From Sulfurimonas sp. (GTDB taxonomy: Bacteria; Campylobacterota; Campylobacteria; Campylobacterales; Sulfurimonadaceae): a stretch of 64,000 nucleotides of DNA. This document shows positions 35,543-45,167 of the stretch, piece after piece. The stretch's first letter is position 1; each line of letters opens with the position of its first letter. The translations under genes were made by a program, and so were the position numbers. Where the stretch lies: assembly GCF_028713515.1 (NCBI RefSeq), contig NZ_JAQTOD010000004.1, forward strand, positions 62,001-126,000, given 5' to 3'. The notes under the pieces were generated by a model. The model ran no database searches. It was not told the origin of the DNA and saw only the letters and a program-made list of their open reading frames with translations.

Positions 35543-36070
35543 TTAGTGTGCTTTTCCGACTTTGCTTAAAAAGTAAAGGCCGATTGAAATTGCAGCAATA
35601 GAGAGTGCTAGATAAAATAGATCTAGCGCACCATTGTAAGTAGTATGACCAACTTTTTGAAAAAATCCAACAACTAAAACCATAACTATAACTTTAGAGA
35701 TTTTATCTTTAAGTTGATCTAGTGAGTGTATGGCTAAAAGTTGATTCTCATTTCCATGCTCATCTTTTGCAACATCTATCTCTGATATAAAGAGCTCATA
35801 AAGACCAAAAGAGAAGATGATTAGTACAACGCCGATAAGATAAAGATCAACTGCTCCGATGATTCCACCTATAATATTTTCATGAAATGCTTCTGGATGC
35901 TCGTGTGAAATATAGCTAGTTATAACATGTTTAGCAGTCTCGTAAACATCAAAACTTGCAACTACAAACAGAGATACTGCCCCAACAAGACCAAATATAA
36001 CTGCCAAAACAATTATAAACCTAGAACTCCAGAGTGATCTCTCAAATAAATCCTCAATAATTTTAGCCAT
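35543..36070 (-). CDS. YqhA/UPF0114-family inner-membrane protein
   Basis: The 175-residue protein has four likely membrane helices (about 14-35, 58-85, 108-125, 150-170). The YqhA-type features are FERSLWSSRFIIVLAVIFGL and a central DLYLIGVVLIIFSFGLYELF. The frame reaches 36127, but ATG 36070 (MAKIIEDLFERSLW) with GGAG upstream gives the family start. It overlaps the asd stop by 8 bases. Function unknown. Confidence 0.78.
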   Translation of the reverse strand: MAKIIEDLFERSLWSSRFIIVLAVIFGLVGAVSLFVVASFDVYETAKHVITSYISHEHPEAFHENIIGGIIGAVDLYLIGVVLIIFSFGLYELFISEIDVAKDEHGNENQLLAIHSLDQLKDKISKVIVMVLVVGFFQKVGHTTYNGALDLFYLALSIAAISIGLYFLSKVGKAH

Positions 36071-37097
36071 TTTTTTGCATCTCCACCCATTTTTGTGCAA
36101 TGCGAACAGCGTTGGTTGCGGCTCCAACTCTTAGATTATCGGCCACAACAAACATATGAAGCATATTTTTTCTAAAGTTATCGTTTCTGATTCTTCCAAC
36201 AAATGTTTCGTTCTTATCCATGCAGATATAGGGCATCGGATAGATTGATTCTGATGGCTCATCTAGGATTATAATATTTGGAGCTTTTCTTAGAAGTTCT
36301 CTTGCTTTGTCTGCATCTACATCGCAACCAAATGTAAGAGTAAGTGCCTCTGCATGACCACGAAGAGTCGGTACACGGACACAAGTTGCACTTAGTTCTA
36401 TCTCTTTGTGCATAATCTTTGTAGTCTCATTTACCATTTTCATCTCCTCTTTTGTGTATCCATTTTCAATAAATTTATCTATTTGAGGAATAACATTTAG
36501 AACAATTCGATGAGGAAAAGCTTTTGGAATAGAATCATCTAACTTGAACGCAAAAAAGTCTTGCATCTGAGTAACTAACTCTTCCATTGCTGATTTTCCA
36601 GCACCAGAAGTTGCTTGGTATGTGCTTACATCAACCCTTTTTAGATTATAAGCGTCATCAAGTGGCTTTAGAGCTTGAACCATTTGGATTGTTGAGCAGT
36701 TAGGATTTGCAATGATGCCTGTTTGCTCCCAGAGTGCTATGTCTTCTGGATTTACCTCTGGAACTACAAGAGGAGTATTTTTATCCATTCTAAAATGAGA
36801 AGTGTTATCAATTACTACAGTACCAGCTTTGACAGCCGAAGGTGCAAATTCTGCACTCACACTTCCTCCGGCACTAAATAGAGCTATATCTACCTTTTCC
36901 TCTTCAAAGACAGTGTGTGTAAGCTCTTTGATAGCTATGTCGCCACCACCAAATTCTACTGTTTTGCCAATGCTTCTAACACTTGCAAGAGGAATAAGTT
37001 TGTTAATAGGAAAATTAAGTTCCTCTAAAAGAAGCAGTATCTCTTCACCAACTGCCCCATTTGCTCCAACTACTGCTACATTATACTTTTTTGACAT
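36063..37097 (-). CDS. asd: Aspartate-semialdehyde dehydrogenase
   Basis: The 344-residue enzyme starts with the NADP fold (VAVVGANGAVGEEIL) and has the active-site Cys in IANPNCSTIQM. It reduces aspartyl phosphate, the LysC product, to the semialdehyde used for lysine/DAP, threonine and methionine. It lies 13 bases after flgR, as in C. jejuni (flgR-asd). Confidence 0.96.
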   Translation of the reverse strand: MSKKYNVAVVGANGAVGEEILLLLEELNFPINKLIPLASVRSIGKTVEFGGGDIAIKELTHTVFEEEKVDIALFSAGGSVSAEFAPSAVKAGTVVIDNTSHFRMDKNTPLVVPEVNPEDIALWEQTGIIANPNCSTIQMVQALKPLDDAYNLKRVDVSTYQATSGAGKSAMEELVTQMQDFFAFKLDDSIPKAFPHRIVLNVIPQIDKFIENGYTKEEMKMVNETTKIMHKEIELSATCVRVPTLRGHAEALTLTFGCDVDADKARELLRKAPNIIILDEPSESIYPMPYICMDKNETFVGRIRNDNFRKNMLHMFVVADNLRVGAATNAVRIAQKWVEMQKNG

Positions 37098-37110
37098 ACT
37101 GGTTCCTTAT

Positions 37111-38262
37111 TTATATTAATCCACGAGATTCTAAAAAAAGCTCTTCAGGTTTTATTTCATCTGTCTCACTTAAAATGCAAGCTCTCTCTACGACAGAGAT
37201 AAGCTCTCTTATATTTCCAGGCCATCCATAGGATATAAGCCTCTCTTGTGCTTTGATAGAGAATTTTTTTAGATTAAAGTTATATTTTTGACAATTTTGT
37301 TCTAGTATTTTATCTGCTATTTGTAAAATTTCATCTTTTCTATATCTCAGAGCTGGAATTTCTAGGGGAATTGTGTTAAGGCGATAGTATAAATCTTCTC
37401 TAAATTCGCCATTTTTTATTTTTTCCATTAGATTTGCATTTGTTGCTGATACTACTCTGATATCTATTTTTATACCCTTGGACGAGCCAAGTCTTCTTAT
37501 CTCTTTTTCTTGAAGAGCGCGAAGAAGTTTAGCTTGAACACCATATGGCATCTCACCAATCTCATCTAGAAAAAGTGTTCCACCATTCGCAAGTTCGAAT
37601 TGCCCAGCTTTAGCTTCGCTAGCATCAGTAAAGGCACCTTTTTCAAATCCAAAAAGCTCACTCTCTATTAGATTTTCAGGAATAGCTGCCATATTTATAG
37701 CAATAAATGGTTTTTTAGATCGTTGAGAATTGTTGTGAATATATAAAGCAAACAACTCTTTTCCAACCCCACTCTCGCCTAAAAGCAATATAGAAGCATC
37801 GGTTTTAGAAGCTTTATTGGCAATTTTAAGTGCTGATTCCAAAGCTAAAGATGTTCCTAAAAAAGAGCCATTATCCTCTTCTTTTATTTTTATATTTGTT
37901 GATTTCATTACTTTTTGGACTCTATCTTCTCGCCTTATTGCCATAAGGAGAGTGTCTACATCAAATGGTTTGAGTAAAAAATCTTTTACTCCAAGATGTA
38001 TCGATTCTATTGCTCTTTGGAGAGTTGCATTTCCAGTCATAATAATAACTTCAAATCTACCATTTAGTGTTTTTATAAACTCTATACCATCCATTCCTGG
38101 CATATTTATATCTGTAATAATCAAGTTGAAACTCTCATCAATGCCTTTTAGTGCATCTTTTGCATTTTTAAATGTTTTAATTTCAAACTCTTTGTAGTCG
38201 CTCATTGCGATTTCAAGAGATTTTCTCATGTTAATATCATCTTCAACTATTGCAATTTTCAC
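37111..38262 (-). CDS. flgR: Sigma-54 activator of flagellar genes, without DNA-binding domain
   Basis: The 383-residue NtrC-family protein has a receiver domain (1-120, IVEDD and TDINMPGMDG) and an AAA+ domain: Walker A GESGVGKE, GAFTDA for sigma-54 contact, Walker B FLDEIGEM, and GWPGNIREL. It ends at LFLESRGLI with no Fis-type helix-turn-helix. H. pylori FlgR is likewise without one and acts from solution on sigma-54 promoters of middle flagellar genes. The neighbourhood gyrA-flgP-flgQ-flgR-asd supports the name. The kinase FlgS is not in the window. Confidence 0.9.
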   Translation of the reverse strand: MKIAIVEDDINMRKSLEIAMSDYKEFEIKTFKNAKDALKGIDESFNLIITDINMPGMDGIEFIKTLNGRFEVIIMTGNATLQRAIESIHLGVKDFLLKPFDVDTLLMAIRREDRVQKVMKSTNIKIKEEDNGSFLGTSLALESALKIANKASKTDASILLLGESGVGKELFALYIHNNSQRSKKPFIAINMAAIPENLIESELFGFEKGAFTDASEAKAGQFELANGGTLFLDEIGEMPYGVQAKLLRALQEKEIRRLGSSKGIKIDIRVVSATNANLMEKIKNGEFREDLYYRLNTIPLEIPALRYRKDEILQIADKILEQNCQKYNFNLKKFSIKAQERLISYGWPGNIRELISVVERACILSETDEIKPEELFLESRGLI

Positions 38263-38684
38263 TAATTCACACCCTCTTTTAAAGGGGCGATTTTAACAAA
38301 ACTATCATTAAAATCGACTTCGAAACAAGTTGTTTTTAGTGTTAGTGTTGTTATTGAGCTATTTTGAAGGTTGGTGGTCGTCCCTTCATGTTTAACATGT
38401 AAACCTAGTTTGTGGATATAATCAATAAACTCTTCTGAGTTTTGAGATATAATTTTTTTAAGATTGTTATCGGTTGTGTTTTGTAGAAATAACTCTTTTT
38501 GTGAAACTCCACTGCACTTTTTCATAGCACGAGAAATTTCTAATGTTTCGTTATAAAGAACTGCATTTTTGACTGTGTATTGATATGAGATGAGGAATTC
38601 ACTCGCACTGAGGCTGAGTGAACTAAGAAAAACTATTGAGAGAAGTCTGAGTAAGAGATTACAATTTCCATTTCTACTTCGCAC
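38262..38684 (-). CDS. flgQ: Flagellar motility protein FlgQ-like
   Basis: The 140-residue protein has a hydrophobic export signal (LLLRLLSIVFLSSLSLSASEF). The rest shows no known domain. Position between flgP and flgR in the order gyrA-flgP-flgQ-flgR-asd matches C. jejuni, where FlgQ is needed for motility and FlgP stability. The start appears to be GTG 38684, preceded by AGAGGG, overlapping flgP by 52 bases. The stop overlaps the flgR start by one base. Confidence 0.7.
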   Translation of the reverse strand: MRSRNGNCNLLLRLLSIVFLSSLSLSASEFLISYQYTVKNAVLYNETLEISRAMKKCSGVSQKELFLQNTTDNNLKKIISQNSEEFIDYIHKLGLHVKHEGTTTNLQNSSITTLTLKTTCFEVDFNDSFVKIAPLKEGVN

Positions 38685-39250
38685 AATCCCTCTTTAAATG
38701 TTGTTTCAACAATATTTGCATTTTTAACCATTGCTTCAACGCCCGTACGGATTGTTGATCTCTGCATCATCATATTTTTAATTAAATCATGACCTTCAAC
38801 ACGAACGCCTTTGATTTTTTCGGCAAGACCTCTATAGGCATCGGCAATCGCAGCTCTTTTTGCTAAAGCATAAGCTTGAGCTGGTGAGACTGTGTTCATT
38901 GGGGCAACACCTTGACCAACCACAGATATGTAAACTTTCTTACTTTTTGCCAAAAAAGCTTCTTCGCTATCCTTGGATTGAGCTTTTTCTAAAGCATTTC
39001 TTTCGATAATGCTATTTGCCTTTTCTAGTTCTGCTGTTGTTTTGCTCACGATAGCTTTAGACTCTTTTGTTTCATTTCTGATAACAGAAGTTTCAGCTTT
39101 TGCATTTAATGCTTCAATGCGAGCAGCTGAAGCCTCTGTTCTGGCAACTGAAGCTTCAATTTTCGCTTTTGAAGCTTCTTCATTTACAGTATCGGCCCCA
39201 AAAAGAGAAGAGACGCTCAAAAGAGCAACAAAAAACATAGATAATTTCAT
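38633..39250 (-). CDS. flgP: Flagellar basal-disk protein FlgP-like (LPP20 family)
   Basis: The 205-residue exported protein has a signal peptide (MKLSMFFVALLSVSSLFGAD). An Ala/Glu/Lys-rich helical region with seven-residue periodicity follows (residues about 25-90: ASVARTEASAARIEALNAK), then the LPP20 domain (YISVVGQGVAPMNT, AYALAKRAAIADAYRGLAEKI, EVEMEIVISY). C. jejuni FlgP is a lipoprotein of about 170 residues forming the basal disk. Here no lipobox Cys follows the signal, and the helical region is extra. The order gyrA-flgP-flgQ-flgR supports the name. Confidence 0.75.
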   Translation of the reverse strand: MKLSMFFVALLSVSSLFGADTVNEEASKAKIEASVARTEASAARIEALNAKAETSVIRNETKESKAIVSKTTAELEKANSIIERNALEKAQSKDSEEAFLAKSKKVYISVVGQGVAPMNTVSPAQAYALAKRAAIADAYRGLAEKIKGVRVEGHDLIKNMMMQRSTIRTGVEAMVKNANIVETTFKEGLCEVEMEIVISYSDFSQ

Positions 39251-39294
39251 AGTTTAATCCTTAACATGATTTATATTTTTAGTCTAAGCAACTA

Positions 39295-41787
39295 CTATTC
39301 CAACTCATCAAAATCGAGAGTGGCACCGTTCTCTTCATCTTCATCATCATCTTCAACAGGTTGCTTTGGACAGCGAGAAACACTTGCAACATCATCACCT
39401 TTTACTATATATACGCCACTTGTGTTTCTGCTAGATTTTGAGATAGTTTGCATATCTACTCGTATCATTTTTCCAGCTTTTGTCAGTGCCATCAAATCCA
39501 TTGTTTCATCTACCATCAGACATCCAACGACATGTTTACCTGTTTTTGCACTCATTTTCATTGCAATAACACCAGAACCACCACGATTTGTTAAGCGATA
39601 CTCCCCAGCGTCAGTTCGTTTGCCAATACCTTTTTCACTAACAACTAAAATCTCTTGCTCATCATTAACGATGATGTTTGCATCAACAACTTCATCTGAA
39701 TCAAGTTTAAATTTGATACCTCTAACGCCTCTTGTATTTCTACCTTGATCGCGAGTTTTTTCTATATCAAACTTTATACATTGAGCAAGTTTTGTCATGA
39801 TAAATAGATATTTTATATCTTTGTCTGCAATTTTTGCTGTAATGATAGAGTCATCATCATCAAGACTAATCGCTCTAACACCATTGCTTCTTATGTTTGA
39901 GAATTCGCTTAGATTTGTTCGTTTTACAACACCTTTTTTAGTAAAGAAGACTAATGATTTATCTTCGCTAAAGTCTGTTGTAGGATTGATTGACTGTATC
40001 TGCTCATCTGCTACTAAATTTAGTAAGTTTACAACCGCTTTTCCTTTTGCAATTCTGCTTCCCTCAGGTATGCGGTAAACTTTTAACCAGTGAAGTTGCC
40101 CACGATCAGTTACAAAAAGAAGAGTGTCGTGGGTGTTACAAGTGAAGAATCTCTCAATAAAATCATCCTCATAAGTAGTAACAGCAATCTTGCCTTTTCC
40201 ACCTCTTTTTTGTTTCTCATACTGAACAAGTGGAACTCTTTTTATATAACCTCTGTGAGTTATAGTTACAACCATTGGCTCATTTGGAATCAAATCTTCT
40301 ACATCAATATCATCATAATCATCTTCAATATCCGTTCTTCTGGCATCGGTATAAGTTGCTAAAATTTCATTAAACTCATCATCGATGATGCCATGTAAAA
40401 TCTCTTCACTCTTTAGGATTGACTCTAAATACTCAATAAGTGCTATAAGTTCAAGAAGTTCGTTTTCAATCTTCTCGCGTTCTAAACCTGTCAGTCTTCC
40501 AAGGCGCATATCAACGATACTTTGCGCTTGAATTGGTGAGAAATCAAACTCACTTATAAGGTTTTCTCTAGCGTCATCTATGTTTTTGCTTGATTTTATA
40601 ACTCTAATAATTTCATCAATAATATCAAGAGCTTTTTTTAATCCCTCTAAAATATGAGCTCTTGCTTTTGCTTTTTCAAGATCAAAAATAGTACGACGAA
40701 TAATGATAGTTTTACGGTGATTTATGAAGTGTTTTAAGATATCAATAATGCCAAAAATTCTAGGTTCTTGATTTAAAATCGAGAGCATTATGATGCCAAA
40801 AGTTGTCTGCATGTTTGTTTGTTTGTAGAGATTGTTTAGAACAATCTCACTCATTGCATCTCGCTTAAGCTCGATTACAACGCGGATTCCATCACGGTCA
40901 GACTCATCACGAATCTCTGAGATTCCCTCTATCATCTTATCTTTTGTAAGATTGGCTATTGTTTCTATCAATCTAGCTTTATTAACTTGATAAGGAAGTT
41001 CGTCAATAACGATTACATCTTTGTTGGCTTTCTTCTCAATATGAATTTTTGCTCGAACTTTTATACGACCACGACCACTCTCATAAGCATCCATAATCCC
41101 CTTTTTACCAAAGATTGTTCCACCTGTTGGAAAGTCGGGCGCTTTTATGTGTTCCATTATCTCAATTAAAGAGATATCTGGATTTGCCAAAAGTGCCTTT
41201 AATCCATTTATAATCTCTATAGGGTTATGCGGAGGAATATTTGTTGCCATACCAACAGCAATACCGCTTGAGCCGTTGATAAGAAGATTCGGAACACGAG
41301 TTGGCATTACTTCTGGTTCTTTTGTTGTGCCATCATAGTTGTCTGTCATATTTACTGTGTTTTTGTCTAAATCTTTTAGAAGTTCACCAGCATATTTTGT
41401 CATTCTTGCTTCAGTATAACGCATAGCAGCGGCACTATCTCCATCAACCGAACCAAAGTTTCCTTGACCATCAACAAGTGGCATTCTCATGGAGAAAAGT
41501 TGAGCCATACGAACCAAAGCATCATAAACAGAGTTGTCGCCGTGAGGATGGTACTGACCGATAACATCACCAACAATACGAGCTGATTTTTTAAATTTTG
41601 CTCCAGCTGAGAGGTTCAGTTTATCCATAGCGTAAAGGATTCTTCTATGCACCGGCTTTAGTCCATCTCTAACATCTGGTAGAGCGCGACCTACTATTAC
41701 ACTCATGGAGTAATCAAGGTAGCTGTTTTGAAGAGTCTCTTCAATGTTTATAGTTTTAATATCGTCTTGGTTTAGCAAATTGCTCAT
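39295..41787 (-). CDS. gyrA: DNA gyrase subunit A
   Basis: GyrA of 830 residues, from ATG 41787 ([19 protein letters not shown]), preceded by AGGTG; a GTG 3 codons upstream is less likely. The breakage-reunion domain has the active Tyr in [11 protein letters not shown], and the C-terminal wrapping domain has the GyrA box QKRGGKG. The tail is acidic ([10 protein letters not shown]). In the quinolone region the sequence is [12 protein letters not shown]: Asn85 where E. coli has Ser83, with the later Asp kept. flgP follows after 44 bases. Confidence 0.97.
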   Translation of the reverse strand: MSNLLNQDDIKTINIEETLQNSYLDYSMSVIVGRALPDVRDGLKPVHRRILYAMDKLNLSAGAKFKKSARIVGDVIGQYHPHGDNSVYDALVRMAQLFSMRMPLVDGQGNFGSVDGDSAAAMRYTEARMTKYAGELLKDLDKNTVNMTDNYDGTTKEPEVMPTRVPNLLINGSSGIAVGMATNIPPHNPIEIINGLKALLANPDISLIEIMEHIKAPDFPTGGTIFGKKGIMDAYESGRGRIKVRAKIHIEKKANKDVIVIDELPYQVNKARLIETIANLTKDKMIEGISEIRDESDRDGIRVVIELKRDAMSEIVLNNLYKQTNMQTTFGIIMLSILNQEPRIFGIIDILKHFINHRKTIIIRRTIFDLEKAKARAHILEGLKKALDIIDEIIRVIKSSKNIDDARENLISEFDFSPIQAQSIVDMRLGRLTGLEREKIENELLELIALIEYLESILKSEEILHGIIDDEFNEILATYTDARRTDIEDDYDDIDVEDLIPNEPMVVTITHRGYIKRVPLVQYEKQKRGGKGKIAVTTYEDDFIERFFTCNTHDTLLFVTDRGQLHWLKVYRIPEGSRIAKGKAVVNLLNLVADEQIQSINPTTDFSEDKSLVFFTKKGVVKRTNLSEFSNIRSNGVRAISLDDDDSIITAKIADKDIKYLFIMTKLAQCIKFDIEKTRDQGRNTRGVRGIKFKLDSDEVVDANIIVNDEQEILVVSEKGIGKRTDAGEYRLTNRGGSGVIAMKMSAKTGKHVVGCLMVDETMDLMALTKAGKMIRVDMQTISKSSRNTSGVYIVKGDDVASVSRCPKQPVEDDDEDEENGATLDFDELE

Positions 41788-41895
41788 ATATAACACCTAA
41801 TTTTAGAAATAAAAAATTGACTTATGGTAGCTTTTTATCCCTTAAGAAATCACTAAAGCTCTTTAAATATCTTAAATCCATCACAACGGCTATAT

Positions 41896-41948
41896 TGATT
41901 AAAAAATAATCAGTTTTTTGATTAATGATATTTTAATAAATGTATAAT
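41896..41948 (+). promoter_or_regulatory. amt1 promoter with 17-bp palindrome
   Basis: TGATTAAAAAATAATCA (41896-41912; arms TGATTA/TAATCA) lies 30 bases before TATAAT (41943-41948). The -35 region has no consensus. The identical 17-mer with identical spacing precedes the second amt gene. Confidence 0.7.
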
Positions 41949-41975
41949 TTTGCAGATAGACAATAGGGAGAGAAA

Positions 41976-43232
41976 ATGAAAATAGTGCTTTTTGTGTTAC
42001 TGATGTTGCCTTCGATAATATTTGCGGATGATACACTAAACAGTGGCAATACTGCTTGGATGATGATTTCCACTGCACTTGTTATGTTGATGACGCCTGC
42101 TGGACTTGCTCTTTTTTATGGAGGACTCACTCGTTCTAAAAATGTACTAAATACAATCAGTATGAGTTTGGGTGCGTATGCTGTTGGAACACTTGTTTGG
42201 GTTTTGGTTGGTTACTCAGTTGCTTTTGGAGACGGTGATCTGCTTGGAAGTGGAAAGGTTCTGCTTAGTGGAATAGCTCCAAGCACATTAAGCGGAACTA
42301 TCCCAGAGCTGCTCTTTGTGGCATTTCAAGGAACTTTTGCAGCAATCGCTGTTGCAATTGCAAGTGGGTCTATGATTGAGAGAGTTAAATTTTCTACATT
42401 TATAATATTTGTTGCATTGTGGATAGTTGTTGTTTATGCACCAATAGCACACTGGGCTTGGGGTAACCTCAAAGGAACTCTGAATTTTAGTGAGATGGAT
42501 TTTGCTGGTGGAACTGTTGTTCACTTAAATGCAGGTGTTGCTGGATTTGTTGTTGCGATGATACTTGGTCGCAGAAGAGATTATGGAAAAGTAGCTATCA
42601 AGCCTTTCTCGCCAGTTTTAGTCTCTTTGGGCGCTGCGCTTTTATGGTTTGGATGGTTTGGATTTAATGCGGGATCGGCTCTTGCTGCTGATGGTATCGC
42701 GTCTTCTGCTTTTTTAGTTACAAATGTAGCGGCCGCTCTTGGTGTGATTGGCTGGATAGCGGTTGAGTCGCTAGTTTATAAAAAAGCAACTCTTGTTGGT
42801 GGTGCTTCTGGTGCTGTGGCTGGTTTGGTTGCAATAACTCCAGCTGCTGGAAGCGCTGGAGTTGAGGGCGCTATTATTATAGGTCTTATCGGTGGTATTT
42901 TAGGATTTCTTGGTGTCGCAAAGCTCAAAAATATGTTTAAAGTCGATGACTCTTTAGACGCATTTTGGATACATGGCTTAGTTGGTATCTGGGGCTCAAT
43001 CGCAACTGCAATCTTTATAGCCGACTATGCAATGGCTAAAGATTACAATATGCTATCTCAGTTGTTAAATCAGGTTAAAGCTATCGGCTTAACGGTTGTT
43101 TACAGTGCTGTAGCGACTGCAGTGGTTTACTTTATAGCAGCAGCTATAACTGGCGGTGGTAGAGTTGATGATGAGAGTGAGAGCAGGGGTCTTGATGAGA
43201 CTGTTCATGGAGAAAAGGCAATAAATCTATAG
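41976..43232 (+). CDS. amtB: Ammonium transporter (Amt1)
   Basis: The 418-residue protein has a signal peptide (MKIVLFVLLMLPSIIFADD) and about 11 membrane helices, as for AmtB. The first twin His is in GGTVVHLNAGVAGF and the second in FWIHGLVGIWG, both present. FYGGLTRSKNVLNT and GFNAGSALAAD are family signatures. A P-II gene follows, and AmtB channels are commonly blocked by that partner when ammonium is high. Confidence 0.94.
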   Translation: MKIVLFVLLMLPSIIFADDTLNSGNTAWMMISTALVMLMTPAGLALFYGGLTRSKNVLNTISMSLGAYAVGTLVWVLVGYSVAFGDGDLLGSGKVLLSGIAPSTLSGTIPELLFVAFQGTFAAIAVAIASGSMIERVKFSTFIIFVALWIVVVYAPIAHWAWGNLKGTLNFSEMDFAGGTVVHLNAGVAGFVVAMILGRRRDYGKVAIKPFSPVLVSLGAALLWFGWFGFNAGSALAADGIASSAFLVTNVAAALGVIGWIAVESLVYKKATLVGGASGAVAGLVAITPAAGSAGVEGAIIIGLIGGILGFLGVAKLKNMFKVDDSLDAFWIHGLVGIWGSIATAIFIADYAMAKDYNMLSQLLNQVKAIGLTVVYSAVATAVVYFIAAAITGGGRVDDESESRGLDETVHGEKAINL

Positions 43233-43238
43233 ACTTAG

Positions 43239-43637
<399 letters not shown>

Positions 43638-43728
43638 TTAAAATCTATGAAAAATAAACTGTATAACACATAGTATTAAACCCACTTTTAAGGTGGGTGG
43701 GCTTAAATTCATCTAATTGCATAAGAAC

Positions 43729-43781
43729 TGATTAAAAAATAATCACTTAAAAAATATCATATATCTTTTATAGGGTATAAT
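43729..43781 (+). promoter_or_regulatory. amt2 promoter with the same 17-bp palindrome
   Basis: TGATTAAAAAATAATCA at 43729-43745, then 30 bases, then TATAAT at 43776-43781. The -35 region is not consensus. Upstream, 43681-43697 has a short GC hairpin (CCCAC/GTGGG) after the P-II gene that may end that transcript. Confidence 0.7.
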
Positions 43782-43810
43782 TTTTTTATTTAATTATTGA
43801 GGACAATCAG

Positions 43811-44989
43811 ATGTTAGAAGTAGATTTCAAATACATAATAGATACTTTTTTTATGCTCTTTTCGATGGTGCTGATAATTTTTATGGTTCCAGGTTTTGCA
43901 ATGCTCGAAGCTGGTTTGGTTCGCACAAAAAATGTCTCCGCTGTTCTTACGATAAATGTCATGATATATTCCGTTGCCTCTTTAGCTTTTTTACTTATCG
44001 GTTATAAAATTGCATTTGGTGGCTGGGAGAGCTCAAAAGAGAGTATTTGGGCGCTTTATATGTTTCAAATGGCATTTGTTGGTAAAACTGTAAATATCAT
44101 GAGCGGTGGTGTAAGCGAGCGAGTTCGCATTATTCCTTTGGCGATATTTACGGTTGTAATGGGTGCTGTCATTTACCCGTTTGTAGTAAATATTAGTTGG
44201 GGTACCGATATGATTGCAGGTACAATAATGGATATCAAGATGTATGATTTAGCTGGCTCAACTGTTATCCATTCAACTGGTGGATGGGCACTTTTAGCAG
44301 CCATTATAATTATTGGCCCAAGAAAGGGTCGTTATACAAATGATGGAAAAATAAGAGTAATTCCTGCTTCAAACATCCCTTTGGTTGTTTTAGGTGCGTT
44401 ACTTCTTTGGATAGGATGGTTTGGATTTAACGGCGGAAGCGTTGGCTCGATTTCTAGCATAGAGAGTGCAAATACTGTTGCAAAAACAATTATGAACACA
44501 AATACGGCAGGTTTGGCAGGCGCTATTGTTGCTGGAATAATTATGTATATTAGATACAAACTCCTTGATATTACAATGATTTTAAATGGTGCTTTGGGTG
44601 GTTTAGTTGCAATTACTGCAGGGCCTGACTTGTATGATATGTACACTCCTATCTTGATTGGATTGATTGGTGGAGCTTTAGTCGTTTTTGCTGTCCCTGT
44701 TTTTGATAAATTTAAGTTAGACGACCCAGTTGGAGCACTCTCTGTACATCTAGTAAATGGTATTTGGGGAACTTTAGCGGTCGGAATTTTTGTTGATAAA
44801 ATCTCTTTTATGGATCAATTAAAAGGTGTTGCTGTTGTTGCTGTTTTTGCATTTAGCTCTTCGTTTATTGTGCTTTATGTTATCAATAAATTAGTTAAAT
44901 TTAGAGCAACAGACGATTGCCAAGTTGAAGGTATGGATGTAAACGAGTGTGGCGTAGAAGCGTATCCAGAGTTTAAAAGAGCTATATAG
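43811..44989 (+). CDS. Second ammonium transporter (Amt2)
   Basis: The 392-residue protein lacks a signal peptide but otherwise has the Amt fold. Both pore His residues are kept (GSTVIHSTGGWALLA and LSVHLVNGIWGTL), with LEAGLVRTKNVSAVL and WFGFNGGSVGS. It is distinct from Amt1 in sequence and ends in a longer polar tail (DDCQVEGMDVNECG). Two Amt proteins with one P-II suggest different affinities or conditions. Confidence 0.92.
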   Translation: MLEVDFKYIIDTFFMLFSMVLIIFMVPGFAMLEAGLVRTKNVSAVLTINVMIYSVASLAFLLIGYKIAFGGWESSKESIWALYMFQMAFVGKTVNIMSGGVSERVRIIPLAIFTVVMGAVIYPFVVNISWGTDMIAGTIMDIKMYDLAGSTVIHSTGGWALLAAIIIIGPRKGRYTNDGKIRVIPASNIPLVVLGALLLWIGWFGFNGGSVGSISSIESANTVAKTIMNTNTAGLAGAIVAGIIMYIRYKLLDITMILNGALGGLVAITAGPDLYDMYTPILIGLIGGALVVFAVPVFDKFKLDDPVGALSVHLVNGIWGTLAVGIFVDKISFMDQLKGVAVVAVFAFSSSFIVLYVINKLVKFRATDDCQVEGMDVNECGVEAYPEFKRAI

Positions 44990-44999
44990 GCTCTTTTGA

Positions 45000-45125
45000 C
45001 TACTTATCTATATTTTTTAAAGATTCGCTAGAGGCATTGTTTGCCCGCTCATAAGAACCATCATTTTTCACAGCGCAACCAGAGAAGAGAACTAAAGCAG
45101 CAAGAAAAGTTAAAAATTTGCACAT
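45000..45125 (-). CDS. Small lipoprotein of 41 residues
   Basis: Read from ATG 45125 on the minus strand: MCKFLTFLAALVLFSGCAVK, then a polar tail ending SESLKNIDK. The signal and the lipobox LFSGC are clear, giving a mature lipoprotein of about 25 residues. AAAGG lies 7 bases before the ATG. It is similar in design to entericidin-like small lipoproteins, but no family is claimed. It is convergent with amt2. Confidence 0.65.
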   Translation of the reverse strand: MCKFLTFLAALVLFSGCAVKNDGSYERANNASSESLKNIDK

Positions 45126-45167
45126 ATTAAAACCTTTAAATAAAATATTCTGCAAGTATATACTAAG

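Noticed and set aside
43681-43697. CCCAC/GTGGG hairpin after the P-II gene as a firm terminator
   Set aside because: The stem is only 5 bp and no T-run follows on either strand; mentioned only in passing.
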